From Actinomycetes bacterium (lineage in GTDB: Bacteria; Actinomycetota; UBA4738; HRBIN12), in assembly GCA_021155985.1 (NCBI GenBank), contig JAJNBA010000011.1:1-38533 (forward strand): DNA of 38,533 nucleotides. The letters are read 5' to 3'. The notes beneath the pieces are model-generated. The model saw only the letters and a list, made by a program, of their open reading frames with translations, ran no database searches and was not told the origin of the DNA. Of the stretch, positions 19,154 through 28,700 are shown in pieces. The translations under genes and the position numbers were made by a program. The first letter of the stretch is position 1; every line of letters begins with the position of its first letter.

Positions 19154-20278
19154 CTACGCCGCAACCTCGCCGAGACGCAGGAACGCCCGCTCGAGCACCA
19201 ATCGCGTGTTCAGGTTGATGTCCTCGGCGAGCGCGGCGCGTGCTTCCTCCACCGCGGCCATCCCCCGGGTCGCACGGACGACGGACAGGCGCGCGCCGGC
19301 CTGTTCGCCTGCCAGGTCGGGATTGAGGAGCACCTCGAGCCCGCCGCCCACCTCGGCCGCGACCGAATCACGGAGGAGGGCGGAGATGCCGAGCAGCACC
19401 CAGTCGACGTAGTCGCGTTCCGCGCGGCGCTCGCGACGCTGGAACCGGGTCTCGATCCGCCTGATGGCTCCCCGATAGGCCTCTTCCGGTCGTCCTCGAT
19501 CGTCGAGGAACGGCGCGAGGTCCGTGGCGAGATCGTCCTTCATCCCTTTCCTGTAGTCGGCAGCCGCCTGGAGCACCACACCAGCGGCATCGAGCGCTCC
19601 GGCGGGGCCGCCGGCCGCGAGCTCGATCGCCGACCGCGCGGCCTCGCGGAACCGCATGCCTTCGTCGGATCCGGCGAGCCTCCGCGCTCGGCCGAGGTTC
19701 CCGCCGGCCAGGCGAGCCGCCAGCCGCGCTCGGACCTCGTCCGCCCCGGAGCGGACCAGCTCATCGACGACGAACGCCTCCGGAAGGGCGGTGAACGTGA
19801 CGACGTGACACCGGGAGAGCACGGTGTCGGGGAGCTCGTGCGCCCGGGCGGAGAGCAGCACGAGGACGGCATCGGCCGGAGGCTCCTCGAGGACCTTCAG
19901 CAGCGTGTCGGCGGCCTGCGGCGACAGGCGGTCGGCCTCGCGGAGGAGGAAGACCTTCCGTCCGGGCTCCGGCGCGGTGCGGTACGCGGGCTGCCAGACC
20001 TCCGCGCGGATCGTGTCGACGTGGATGTCCCGGCCCTCCGGCTCCACCAGGAACTCGTTCGGATGATGATCCTCGTCGGCGAGCCGACAGTCGCGACACT
20101 CGCCGCACCCCCCGGCATGGCACAGCAGCGCGGCGGCGAAGGCACGCGCGGCGAGCGATTTCCCACTCCCCTCCGGCCCGGCGAACACGTACGCGTGATG
20201 CGGACGTTCGGCGGCACCGCGGAGGAACGCCATCGCTCCGGTCTGGCCGGGCACGCGGTCGAGCACCGGGAAGCTCAT
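19154..20278 (-). CDS. holB: DNA polymerase III subunit delta'
   Basis: Walker A-like GPEGSGKSLAARAF, zinc module CGECRDC, VLEEPPADAVLVLLSA, LSRCHVVTF. Confidence 0.9.
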   Translation of the reverse strand: MSFPVLDRVPGQTGAMAFLRGAAERPHHAYVFAGPEGSGKSLAARAFAAALLCHAGGCGECRDCRLADEDHHPNEFLVEPEGRDIHVDTIRAEVWQPAYRTAPEPGRKVFLLREADRLSPQAADTLLKVLEEPPADAVLVLLSARAHELPDTVLSRCHVVTFTALPEAFVVDELVRSGADEVRARLAARLAGGNLGRARRLAGSDEGMRFREAARSAIELAAGGPAGALDAAGVVLQAAADYRKGMKDDLATDLAPFLDDRGRPEEAYRGAIRRIETRFQRRERRAERDYVDWVLLGISALLRDSVAAEVGGGLEVLLNPDLAGEQAGARLSVVRATRGMAAVEEARAALAEDINLNTRLVLERAFLRLGEVAA

Positions 20279-20309
20279 GGCGGCACGCTAACGCGCGCGT
20301 CCGACGACG

Positions 20310-22382
20310 TCAGCCGGACGGTGAGATCTCGCGGTCGGCAGGGGCGTCCTCGGCGGCGCTCGGCGGACGCGGCGCCCGGGCACCCGCGCCGTCCTCCCGG
20401 TCGGCGAGGGCCTTGTCGAGGGCCTGCCGGACGTCCTCGAAGACCTGGTCCTGGTCCTTGTCGGCTTCGATCACGACGATCCGCTCCGGGTGCTCCTCCG
20501 CGATCCGGAGATAGGCGTCCGCCACCTTCGCGTGGAAGTCCTGACCCTCCATCTCCATCCGGTCGGGTGCCTCCGTCGACCGGAGCAGGCCGCGCTCGGG
20601 CTCCAGGTGCAGCAGGATCACGAGGTCGGGGAACAGGCCCTGCGTCCCCCACACGTTGAGGGTCAGGATGTCCTGCTCGCCGAGGCCCCGTCCCCAGCCC
20701 TGGTACGCGAGGGACGAATCGACGTACCGGTCGCAGAGCACGACCTTGCCGTCCGCGAGGGCGGGACGGATCACCGAGTGGACGGTCTGCGCGCGCGCGG
20801 CGGCGAACAGCAGCGCCTCGGTCCGTGCGTCCAGATTGCCGGTGGCCGGATCCAGGAGCAGCTCCCGCAGTCGTTCGCCGACAGCGGTCCCACCGGGCTC
20901 CCGCGTCACGAGCACGTCGTGGCCTTCGGCGCGAAGATGCTCCTCCGCGAGGCGGAGCTGTGTCCCCTTGCCCGAACCCTCGACACCCTCGAAGGCGATG
21001 AAGAAGCCGGTCGCGGGCGGCCGCTTCAGCTTCGGCACGAGCGTGAGGGGTTGAGGACGGGACAGGCGGTACCGCTTGAGGAGGCGGCGCGTGTTGAGTC
21101 CGGCGAGTGCCACCGCGATCCCCGCGCTCGCCAGCGCGAGGCGGATCCCGAGCTCGGAGCCGGCGCCCAACGTCCCATAGACACCCGCCAGGGTAGGGAA
21201 CGTGGCGAGGGAGAGGAACAACCCCATCCGAGACAGGACGGTGAGCGAGGCGAACGTTCGTCCGCGGAACTCGTCACGGACGTTCTCCTGCAGCAAGGTG
21301 TAGCCGGTCACCCAGGCCAACCCGCAGAAGGCCCCCAGCCAGACGGTGACCACAGCGGCGAGGGCCAGGTTGGGCATCGAGGCCAGCACGAACAGCGTGG
21401 CGGCAGCCACGACGATCGACCAGGGGAAGAGCGAGACGCGTTCGACGAGGCGCGACGCCTGGTTCGCGCTCACCATCCCCAAGCCGATCCCGACGCCGAA
21501 GGACGTGACCATGAAGCCCCATGCGGCGTCGTCGGCGCCGAGGCTCCGTACGACGAACAGCGGTGCCAGCGCGAGGACGGCGCCGACGGCAGAGAAGGCG
21601 ACGACGATCCCGGCGGTCATCGCCGACGCCATCGAATCCTCGCGGAGGAAGCGGATCCCGTCGCCCACGTCGCGCCAGATGCGCGAGAAGTCCAGACGCC
21701 CGGTGAGCGCCGCCGGGGACGGAGGGATCGGCACGCGGCTGATCATCGCGGCGGAGAACACGAACGTCGCGGCGTCGAGGAACAGGGGCACCGCTTGATC
21801 ACGTCCCTCGAGGATCGGGATCGCGTGGCTGAGCAGGGTGTTCAACCCGACGAGCACGGTGAACACGATCCCGCCCAGCGGGAGGGTACCGTAGGTGGAG
21901 GCGAGCGCGATCGAGTTCGCGTTCGCGAGCTGACGGCGCGGGACGAGGTTCGGGAGCGACGCGTCGCGAGCGGGTCCCCACACGAGCGAGAAACTCTCGA
22001 TCACGAAGGAGAGCGCGTAGATCGCCCACAGCTGGCCGATGAACACCATCGCCGCGTACATCGCGCCGCGGGCGAGGTCGGCGATGACCATGATCCGCTT
22101 CCGGTCCAGTCGGTCCACGAGGGCACCGGCGATCGGACCGAACAGCACGGCGGGGAGGGTCCGTGCGAGCATCAGTCCCGCGACCGAGAAGGCCGCTCCG
22201 CCGGTGCCGCCGGCCAGCTCCGCGACGAGCGCCGTTACCGCCAGGAAACCGACCCAGTCGCCCAGCGAGGACACCGACATCGCGGCGAGCAGGCGCGCGA
22301 ACGGTGGATGCGTGATCAGATCGCCGAGCGTCGCCGACCGGGTGCCGCGGAGCGCGGCAACCTCGTCCGCGACAGTCGCCAC
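20310..22382 (-). CDS. tmk: Fused MFS-type transporter and thymidylate kinase
   Basis: N-terminal ~430 aa MFS-like TM region. C-terminal Tmk: FIAFEGVEGSGKGTQ, TREPGGTAVGERLRELLL, CDRYVDSSLAYQGWGRGL. GTG start 2 bp after the topA stop. Confidence 0.92.
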   Translation of the reverse strand: MATVADEVAALRGTRSATLGDLITHPPFARLLAAMSVSSLGDWVGFLAVTALVAELAGGTGGAAFSVAGLMLARTLPAVLFGPIAGALVDRLDRKRIMVIADLARGAMYAAMVFIGQLWAIYALSFVIESFSLVWGPARDASLPNLVPRRQLANANSIALASTYGTLPLGGIVFTVLVGLNTLLSHAIPILEGRDQAVPLFLDAATFVFSAAMISRVPIPPSPAALTGRLDFSRIWRDVGDGIRFLREDSMASAMTAGIVVAFSAVGAVLALAPLFVVRSLGADDAAWGFMVTSFGVGIGLGMVSANQASRLVERVSLFPWSIVVAAATLFVLASMPNLALAAVVTVWLGAFCGLAWVTGYTLLQENVRDEFRGRTFASLTVLSRMGLFLSLATFPTLAGVYGTLGAGSELGIRLALASAGIAVALAGLNTRRLLKRYRLSRPQPLTLVPKLKRPPATGFFIAFEGVEGSGKGTQLRLAEEHLRAEGHDVLVTREPGGTAVGERLRELLLDPATGNLDARTEALLFAAARAQTVHSVIRPALADGKVVLCDRYVDSSLAYQGWGRGLGEQDILTLNVWGTQGLFPDLVILLHLEPERGLLRSTEAPDRMEMEGQDFHAKVADAYLRIAEEHPERIVVIEADKDQDQVFEDVRQALDKALADREDGAGARAPRPPSAAEDAPADREISPSG

Positions 22383-22384
22383 GA

Positions 22385-24889
22385 CTACGCGTCCTCGCCG
22401 GCGACGACCGACTCGGGGACCGGATCCTTCGTCGTGGCCGACTCCTTCGTCGTTGCCGAGGATCTCTTCGCGGCCTTCTTCTTCCTGGCCGTGGTCTTCG
22501 AGGATCCCGTCTTCGCGGCCGTCTTCCGCGCCGGCTTCTTCGCAGCCGCTCGGGCCTTCCGCGCCTCGGCCTTCGCGGCGCGGGCCGCCGCCTCCGCCTC
22601 ACGATCACCCGGCTTCGTGATCTTCAGGTCGAGGTCGGTCTCCGCGCCGCAGTGCCAGCATCGCAGGCTCTTCGGGCGGCGCAGGAGGAGTCCTCCGCAG
22701 TCGGGGCACGGGATGTCCTTCTCCGGAGGATTGTTGACGGCGCAATCGCAGTCCGGATAGCGATCGCACCCGTACATCAGCCCGAACCGCGTCCGTTTCT
22801 CGACCAGCTCGCCCTGTCCGCACTGCGGGCAGGTGACGCCCGTGCTCTTCGGCGGCTCCTTCTTGATGTAGCGACAGTCCGGGTAGCCGCTGCATCCGAT
22901 GAACGGTCCGAACCGCCCCACCTTCTTCACGAGCTGGCGACCGCACTCGGGACACGTCTCTTCCAGCAGCTCCGGCTCGGGACGCTCGCTCCCGTCGAGG
23001 TTCCTGATGTAGTCGCAGTCGGGGAAGTTGTCGCAGCCGATGAACTTGCCGAACCGGCCGAGCCGCACCTGCAGGCGTCCGGGCTCCCTCCCCTCGGTCG
23101 GACACTTCGGGCAGAGCTCCTCGGTCTCCTCCAGGTACCGCTCGAACTTCTCCTCGGCGAGCGCCAGCTCCTCCGCGAACGGGACGTAGAAGTCCTGCAG
23201 GACGGCCACGCGGGTGGCGTTGCCCTCCGCGATCTCGTCCAGCTCCTCCTCCATCCGGGCGGTGAAGTTGACGTCGACGACGTCGGGGAAGTGCTGGATC
23301 AGTTTGTCCGTCACCACTTCCGCGACGTCCTCGGGCAGGAACCGCTTCGCGTCCAAGCGGACGTACCCGCGCGCCTGGATCGTCTGGATGATCGACGCGT
23401 ACGTCGAGGGCCGACCGATGCCGAGCTCCTCGAGGGTCTTGACGAGCGACGCCTCCGTGTACCGGGGCGGGGGCTGTGTGAAGTGCTGCTCGGGCAGCAG
23501 CTCGAGCATCCGCAACACCTGCTCCGCGGAGAGGTCCGGTAGGCGCGACTCGGCGTCCTCGTCGGGCCCCTCGTCTCTGCCCTCCGTGTAGACGCGGATG
23601 AACCCGTCGAACACGAGCGTCTGTCCGGTGGCACGCAGGCCGTAGTGCGCGTCGCCGTCGACGGCTCGGATGTCCACGCCGACCTGGGCGAAGCGAGCCT
23701 CGGCCATCTGCGTCGCCATGGTCCGCTTCCAGATCAGGTCGTACAGGCGGAGCTGATCGCGATCGAGGGAGGCGGCGACCCGATCGGGAGAACGGAGAAC
23801 CGACGTCGGACGAACGGCCTCGTGGGCCTCCTGGGCATTGCGCGACCTCGTCTTGTAGCGCCGATGCTCGGCGAGCGCGTACGAGGGGCCGTACTCCTGC
23901 TTCACGAGCTCCTCGATCTCTCGGAGGGCCGCGTCGGCGATCGTCACGGAATCGGTCCGCATGTACGTGATCAGTCCCACCGACCCCTCGCCGGGGAGCG
24001 AGATGCCCTCGTACAGGCGCTGCGCGAGCGTCATCGTCTTGCGTGCCGAGAACCCCAGCTTCCGCGCCGCCTCCTGTTGCAGGGTGGAGGTGGTGAACGG
24101 CGGAGCCGGCGACCGCTTGCGCTCCTTCCGCTGGACGTCGACGACCTGGTAGGAGGCCCGGCCGAGCCGCTCCACGTGCGGCGTCGCATCGGCCTCGGCA
24201 CCGAGAAGGATGCCCTTCTTGTCCGGCGCGGTCGCGAGCTTTCCCTCGGGGATCTCGGTGAGCCGCGCGACGAACGGCTGCTCCTCTCCCTCCGGTGTGA
24301 GTCGGACGTCGACGCTCCAGTACTCGACCGGGACGAACGCGCGGATCTCGCGCTCGCGCTCGACGATCAAGCGAACGGCGACCGACTGCACCCGCCCCGC
24401 GGACAGCCCGGGCCGCACCTTCCTCCACAGGATCGGGCTGATCCGATAGCCGACGAGACGGTCGAGGACCCGGCGGGCTTCCTGCGCATCGACGAGCTTC
24501 AGGTCGATGGCGCGCGGGTGCCGCACCGACTCGAGGATCGCGTCCCGCGTGATCTCCGTGAACGTGATCCTCTTCGCCTGATCGGGCGCGACGCCGAGCA
24601 GGGTGGCCACGTGATAGGCGATCGCTTCGCCCTCCCGGTCGTAGTCCGTGGCGAGCACGAGCTCGTCCGCGCCCTTGAGCGCCCGCTTCAGGTCCGCGAC
24701 GTGCCGCTTGGAGTCCTCGGGGACCTCGTAGACCGGTTCGAACCCGTCCTCCACGTCGACGCCGAGCTGGCTCTTCGGCAGGTCCCGGACGTGCCCGAAG
24801 GAAGCCCGGACGGCGTAGTCGCCGCCCAGGTACTTCTCGATGGTCTTCGCCTTGGCGGGCGATTCGACGATGACGAGGGTTCCTGGCAT
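22385..24889 (-). CDS. topA: DNA topoisomerase I (type IA) with C-terminal zinc ribbons and Lys/Ala-rich tail
   Basis: LVIVESPAKAKTIEKYLG, TDYDREGEAIAYH, GLITYMRTDS active site, four CxxC...CxxC-like modules, basic tail KKPARKTAAKTGSSKTTARKKKAAKR. Confidence 0.97.
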   Translation of the reverse strand: MPGTLVIVESPAKAKTIEKYLGGDYAVRASFGHVRDLPKSQLGVDVEDGFEPVYEVPEDSKRHVADLKRALKGADELVLATDYDREGEAIAYHVATLLGVAPDQAKRITFTEITRDAILESVRHPRAIDLKLVDAQEARRVLDRLVGYRISPILWRKVRPGLSAGRVQSVAVRLIVEREREIRAFVPVEYWSVDVRLTPEGEEQPFVARLTEIPEGKLATAPDKKGILLGAEADATPHVERLGRASYQVVDVQRKERKRSPAPPFTTSTLQQEAARKLGFSARKTMTLAQRLYEGISLPGEGSVGLITYMRTDSVTIADAALREIEELVKQEYGPSYALAEHRRYKTRSRNAQEAHEAVRPTSVLRSPDRVAASLDRDQLRLYDLIWKRTMATQMAEARFAQVGVDIRAVDGDAHYGLRATGQTLVFDGFIRVYTEGRDEGPDEDAESRLPDLSAEQVLRMLELLPEQHFTQPPPRYTEASLVKTLEELGIGRPSTYASIIQTIQARGYVRLDAKRFLPEDVAEVVTDKLIQHFPDVVDVNFTARMEEELDEIAEGNATRVAVLQDFYVPFAEELALAEEKFERYLEETEELCPKCPTEGREPGRLQVRLGRFGKFIGCDNFPDCDYIRNLDGSERPEPELLEETCPECGRQLVKKVGRFGPFIGCSGYPDCRYIKKEPPKSTGVTCPQCGQGELVEKRTRFGLMYGCDRYPDCDCAVNNPPEKDIPCPDCGGLLLRRPKSLRCWHCGAETDLDLKITKPGDREAEAAARAAKAEARKARAAAKKPARKTAAKTGSSKTTARKKKAAKRSSATTKESATTKDPVPESVVAGEDA

Positions 24890-24918
24890 CTCGAAGTCGA
24901 TCTCTCCTTCAATCGGGG

Positions 24919-25761
24919 ATGGTGACGGGTGGTGTCAAGCTCACCCCGTTCGGGACCGTACCACCGGCCCTCGGGGCGTCCTCGGAGCGCCGGCGAGGCT
25001 CACGGACACCGCGGGGAGGGGGCGGAGCGCCTCCAGCCAGCACGAAACGCGCTGGTACGCTGCGGTATTCCCACCCCGAGGAGCGCTCCCACCTGCTCGC
25101 GATCTTCAACGAGTTCATCACGACCCTGATCGGCGACTACGGCTACCTGGCCGTGTTCGTCTTGATGGTGCTCGAGTCCGCGTGCGTCCCCGTCCCGTCC
25201 GAGGTCACGATGCTCTTCGGCGGAGCGCTCGCGAGCGCCGCGTTCGCCGGCGCGGGCCAGGAGCTCGACTTCGTTGCCGTCGGCCTCCTCGGGACGGCCG
25301 GGAACCTGGTCGGATCCTGGCTGGCCTACTGGGCGGGTGCCATCGGCGGGCGGCCGCTGGTCGATCGGTTCGGGCGGTACCTGCTGGTGCTCCCTCACGA
25401 GGTGGATCGAGCGCACGACTGGTTCGAGCGGCGCGGCGAGATGGCGGTGTTCGTCTCGCGGCTGCTGCCGGTGATCCGGACGTTCATCTCGCTGCCCGCC
25501 GGCGTCGCGAAGATGCCGTTCTGGCGATTCACGATCTACACGATCCTCGGGTGCCTGCCGTGGACGTTCGCGCTCGCATGGCTGGGCTACGTGCTCGGCG
25601 AGCGATGGACCACCGTGGAGGACGTCCTCCAGCCGATCGCGTGGGCGATCGCGGCCGTGGTCGTCGCCGTCGGCGCCTGGTGGATCGCGCGCCGATACCG
25701 GAAGGTGCGCGCCGCCTACGCCGAGCTCGATGCGACCTCCGGGGGCGGGGACGCGGGGTAG
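24919..25761 (+). CDS. DedA-family membrane protein (start codon uncertain; real start probably near 25093)
   Basis: FITTLIGDYGYLAVFVLMVLESACVPVPSEVTMLFGGAL and FVSRLLPVIRTFISLPAGVAKMPFWRFTIYTILGCLPW are DedA-like. The first ~58 codons of the maximal ORF look non-coding. Confidence 0.85.
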   Translation: MVTGGVKLTPFGTVPPALGASSERRRGSRTPRGGGGAPPASTKRAGTLRYSHPEERSHLLAIFNEFITTLIGDYGYLAVFVLMVLESACVPVPSEVTMLFGGALASAAFAGAGQELDFVAVGLLGTAGNLVGSWLAYWAGAIGGRPLVDRFGRYLLVLPHEVDRAHDWFERRGEMAVFVSRLLPVIRTFISLPAGVAKMPFWRFTIYTILGCLPWTFALAWLGYVLGERWTTVEDVLQPIAWAIAAVVVAVGAWWIARRYRKVRAAYAELDATSGGGDAG

Positions 25762-25770
25762 GCTCCCGCC

Positions 25771-28700
25771 GTGCGTACCTGCACCACCTGCGGGAAGCGG
25801 AATCCCGACGACGCCAGCTTCTGCGCGAACTGCGGATCACCGCTCGCCGACGAAGCGGCGTCGACCCGAGAAGAGCGGAAGGTCATCACGGTCCTGTTCG
25901 CCGACCTGGTGGGCTTCACCAGCAGGAGCGAGCAGCTCGATCCCGAGGACGTCCGCGCCACCCTCAGCCCGTACTTCGCTCGGCTCCGCGAGGAGCTCGA
26001 GCGCAGGGGCGGCACGGTGGAGAAGTTCATCGGGGACGCGGTGATGGCGGTGTTCGGCGCCCCGACCGCGCACGAGGACGACCCCGAACGGGCGGTCCGG
26101 GCCGCGCTGGCGATCCGCGACGCGCTTGCGGAGATGAACGAACAGGACCCGGGCATCGATCTCCACGTCCGTATCGGCGTGAACACCGGCGAAGCGCTCG
26201 TCTCGCTCGGCGTTCGCCCGCTCGAGGGCGAGGGGATGGCCGCCGGCGACGTCGTGAACACGGCGTCCAGGCTTCAGACATCGGCCCCCGTCGACGGGGT
26301 ACTGGTCGGAGACGCGACGTATCGCGCAACCGAGCGGGCGATCGAGTACCGAGCGGGGGATCCCGTCGAGGCGAAGGGGAAGGCCGACCCGATCGTGGTC
26401 TGGGAGGCGATCGAGGCGCGATCCCACTACGGGATCGACATCACGCGCCGCGTCGACACCGCGCTCGTGGGGCGAGACCGGGAGCTCGCGCTCCTCCGAG
26501 ATGCGCTCGATCGCGCACGACACCAGGACGAGCCGCAGCTCGTCACGCTCGTCGGCGAACCCGGCATCGGGAAGAGCCGCCTCGTCCACGAGCTCTTCGT
26601 CCACATCGAGGACATGCCGGACCTGATCACCTGGCGGCAGGGCCGGTGCCTGCCCTACGGCGACGGCGTGAGCTATTGGGCACTCGGCGAGATGATCAAG
26701 GCTGAGGCGGGCATCCTCGAAACGGATCCCGACGGCGAGGCGGCGGCCAAGCTCGACCGGAGCGCGACCGAGCTGATCGCGGAAGAGGACGAGCGTCGCT
26801 GGGTCGCGCGCCACCTCCGCCCCTTGATCGGTCTGGCTCAGGAGCGGGACTCGGGCTCAGAGGCGATGGATGACGGGCCTTCGGCGTGGCGTCGCTACCT
26901 CGAGTCCCTGGCCGAGCGCCGCCCGACCGTTCTGGTGTTCGAGGACCTGCACTGGGCCGACGACGGCCTCCTCGATTTCCTCGACGACCTGATCGATTGG
27001 ACGCGAGACGTTCCTCTCCTCGTCCTGTGCACGGCGAGGCCCGAGCTCCTCGTCCGCCGGCCGGACTGGGGCGGGGGCAAGCTCAACGCGGCGACGCTCG
27101 CGCTCGCCCCTCTGTCCGACGAGGAGACCGCGGTGTTGCTCGCGGCGCTCCTCGATCGGTCCGTCCTCCCCGCCGAGCTCCAGTCCGCGCTCCTCGCCCG
27201 AGCGGGTGGGAACCCTCTGTACGCGGAGGAGTTCGCGCGGATGGCGGCGGACCGCTCGGTGGCCGACCTCGCGGCCGCGGAGTTGCCCGGCTCGGTCCAG
27301 GGGATCATCGCGGCTCGTCTCGACGGGCTCGCGCCGGCCGACAAGTCACTGTTGCAGGACGCCGCCGTGGTCGGCAAGACGTTCTGGCTCGGCGCCATCG
27401 CCCCGATCGGCGGGCAGGATCGCGCCGACCTCGAGCGACGGCTGCACGAACTGGAGCGCGGACGGTTCGTCCGCCGCTCGCGGCGCTCATCTGTCGGCGG
27501 GGAGACCGAGTACGCGTTCCTGCATCTCCTCGTCCGCGATGTGGCCTACGGGCAGATCCCTCGGGCCGCCCGGGGCGAGAAGCATCGTGTGGCGGCCGAC
27601 TGGATCGCATCCCTCGGCGGCGATCGCCTCGAGGACCGAGCGGAGCTGCTCGCCCACCACTACGGCTCCGCGCTCCAGCTCACCAGGGCCGCGGGCCTGG
27701 ACGCCACGGCGTTGGAGGCTCCGGCCAGGCTCGCGCTGCGCGCGGCGGGCGACCGCGCGTACGCCTTGGGTGCGTACCCGCCCGCCGAGCGCGCCTACGC
27801 GGCCGCAGCGGACCTCTGGCCCTCGGACGATCCCCAGCGGCCGGCCCTGCTGCTCCGCTACGGCCGGACCCTCTCGCTCGACCGCGATGCCGGAACGGAG
27901 GAGCTGACCGAGGCGAGGGACGGCTTCCTTGCGGCGGACCAGCGGGACGCGGCCGCGGAGGCGGAGCTCCTGATCGGCGACCTGGCGTGGCGGCGCGGGA
28001 TGGGAGAGGAGGCGCAAGCCCACATCGAGCGGGCGATGGCGCTGGCGGACGGACTCCCACCCACCCCCGCGCTCGCCGCCGTGAAGTCCCACCTCGCTCG
28101 GTACTTCATGGTCGCCGGCCGCCACGACGACGCGATCAGGGTCGGCCGGGACGCCCTGGCGATCGCCCGCGACCTGGACCTCGAGGAGCTCCAGGCGTTC
28201 GCGCTCACCTCGCTCGGGACGGCCCGCATCAACCGCGCCGAGATGGGTGGCTTCGACGACCTCGAAGAGGGCATCGCGATCGCGGAACGGGCCCACAGCC
28301 CGTGGCACCTGACGCGGGGGCAGGTCAACCTGGGCGTCGGCTACTTCCTCGTGGGCGACGTCCGCCGTGCCCTCGCGGTCCACGAGCGCAACCTCGAGGC
28401 CGCGCGCCGGTTCGGGATCGAGGGCGCGATCACCTGGAACCTCGCGGAGGTCGCCTTCGACTTCTGCCTCGCGGGCCGCTGGGACGCCTCCCTCGAGATC
28501 CACGATGCGGAGATCGCGCGCATCGAGGGGGGCGCACCCCACTATCTCGAGACGCAGCACCGACAGAGCCGATCGAGGATCCGGCTCGCCCGGGGCGACC
28601 TGGCAGGGGCCCTCGAGGACGCCGAGCGCGCCGTCGCCGCGGGTCGTGAGGCCGGTGACCCGCAAGCGCTCCTGCCCTGCCTCGCGGAGCGCGCGAAGGC

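Noticed and set aside
22655-22670. Additional copy of the GTGCCAGCA motif inside topA
   Set aside because: Lies in conserved zinc-ribbon coding sequence (CWHC), so likely coincidental. It lowers confidence in the intergenic motif.
24899-24938. TTGACA (minus strand, 24938-24933) as the topA promoter
   Set aside because: The -35 hexamer is perfect, but I found no convincing -10 at 16-18 nt (GATTGA/CGATTG are poor). Left as unresolved rather than a feature.
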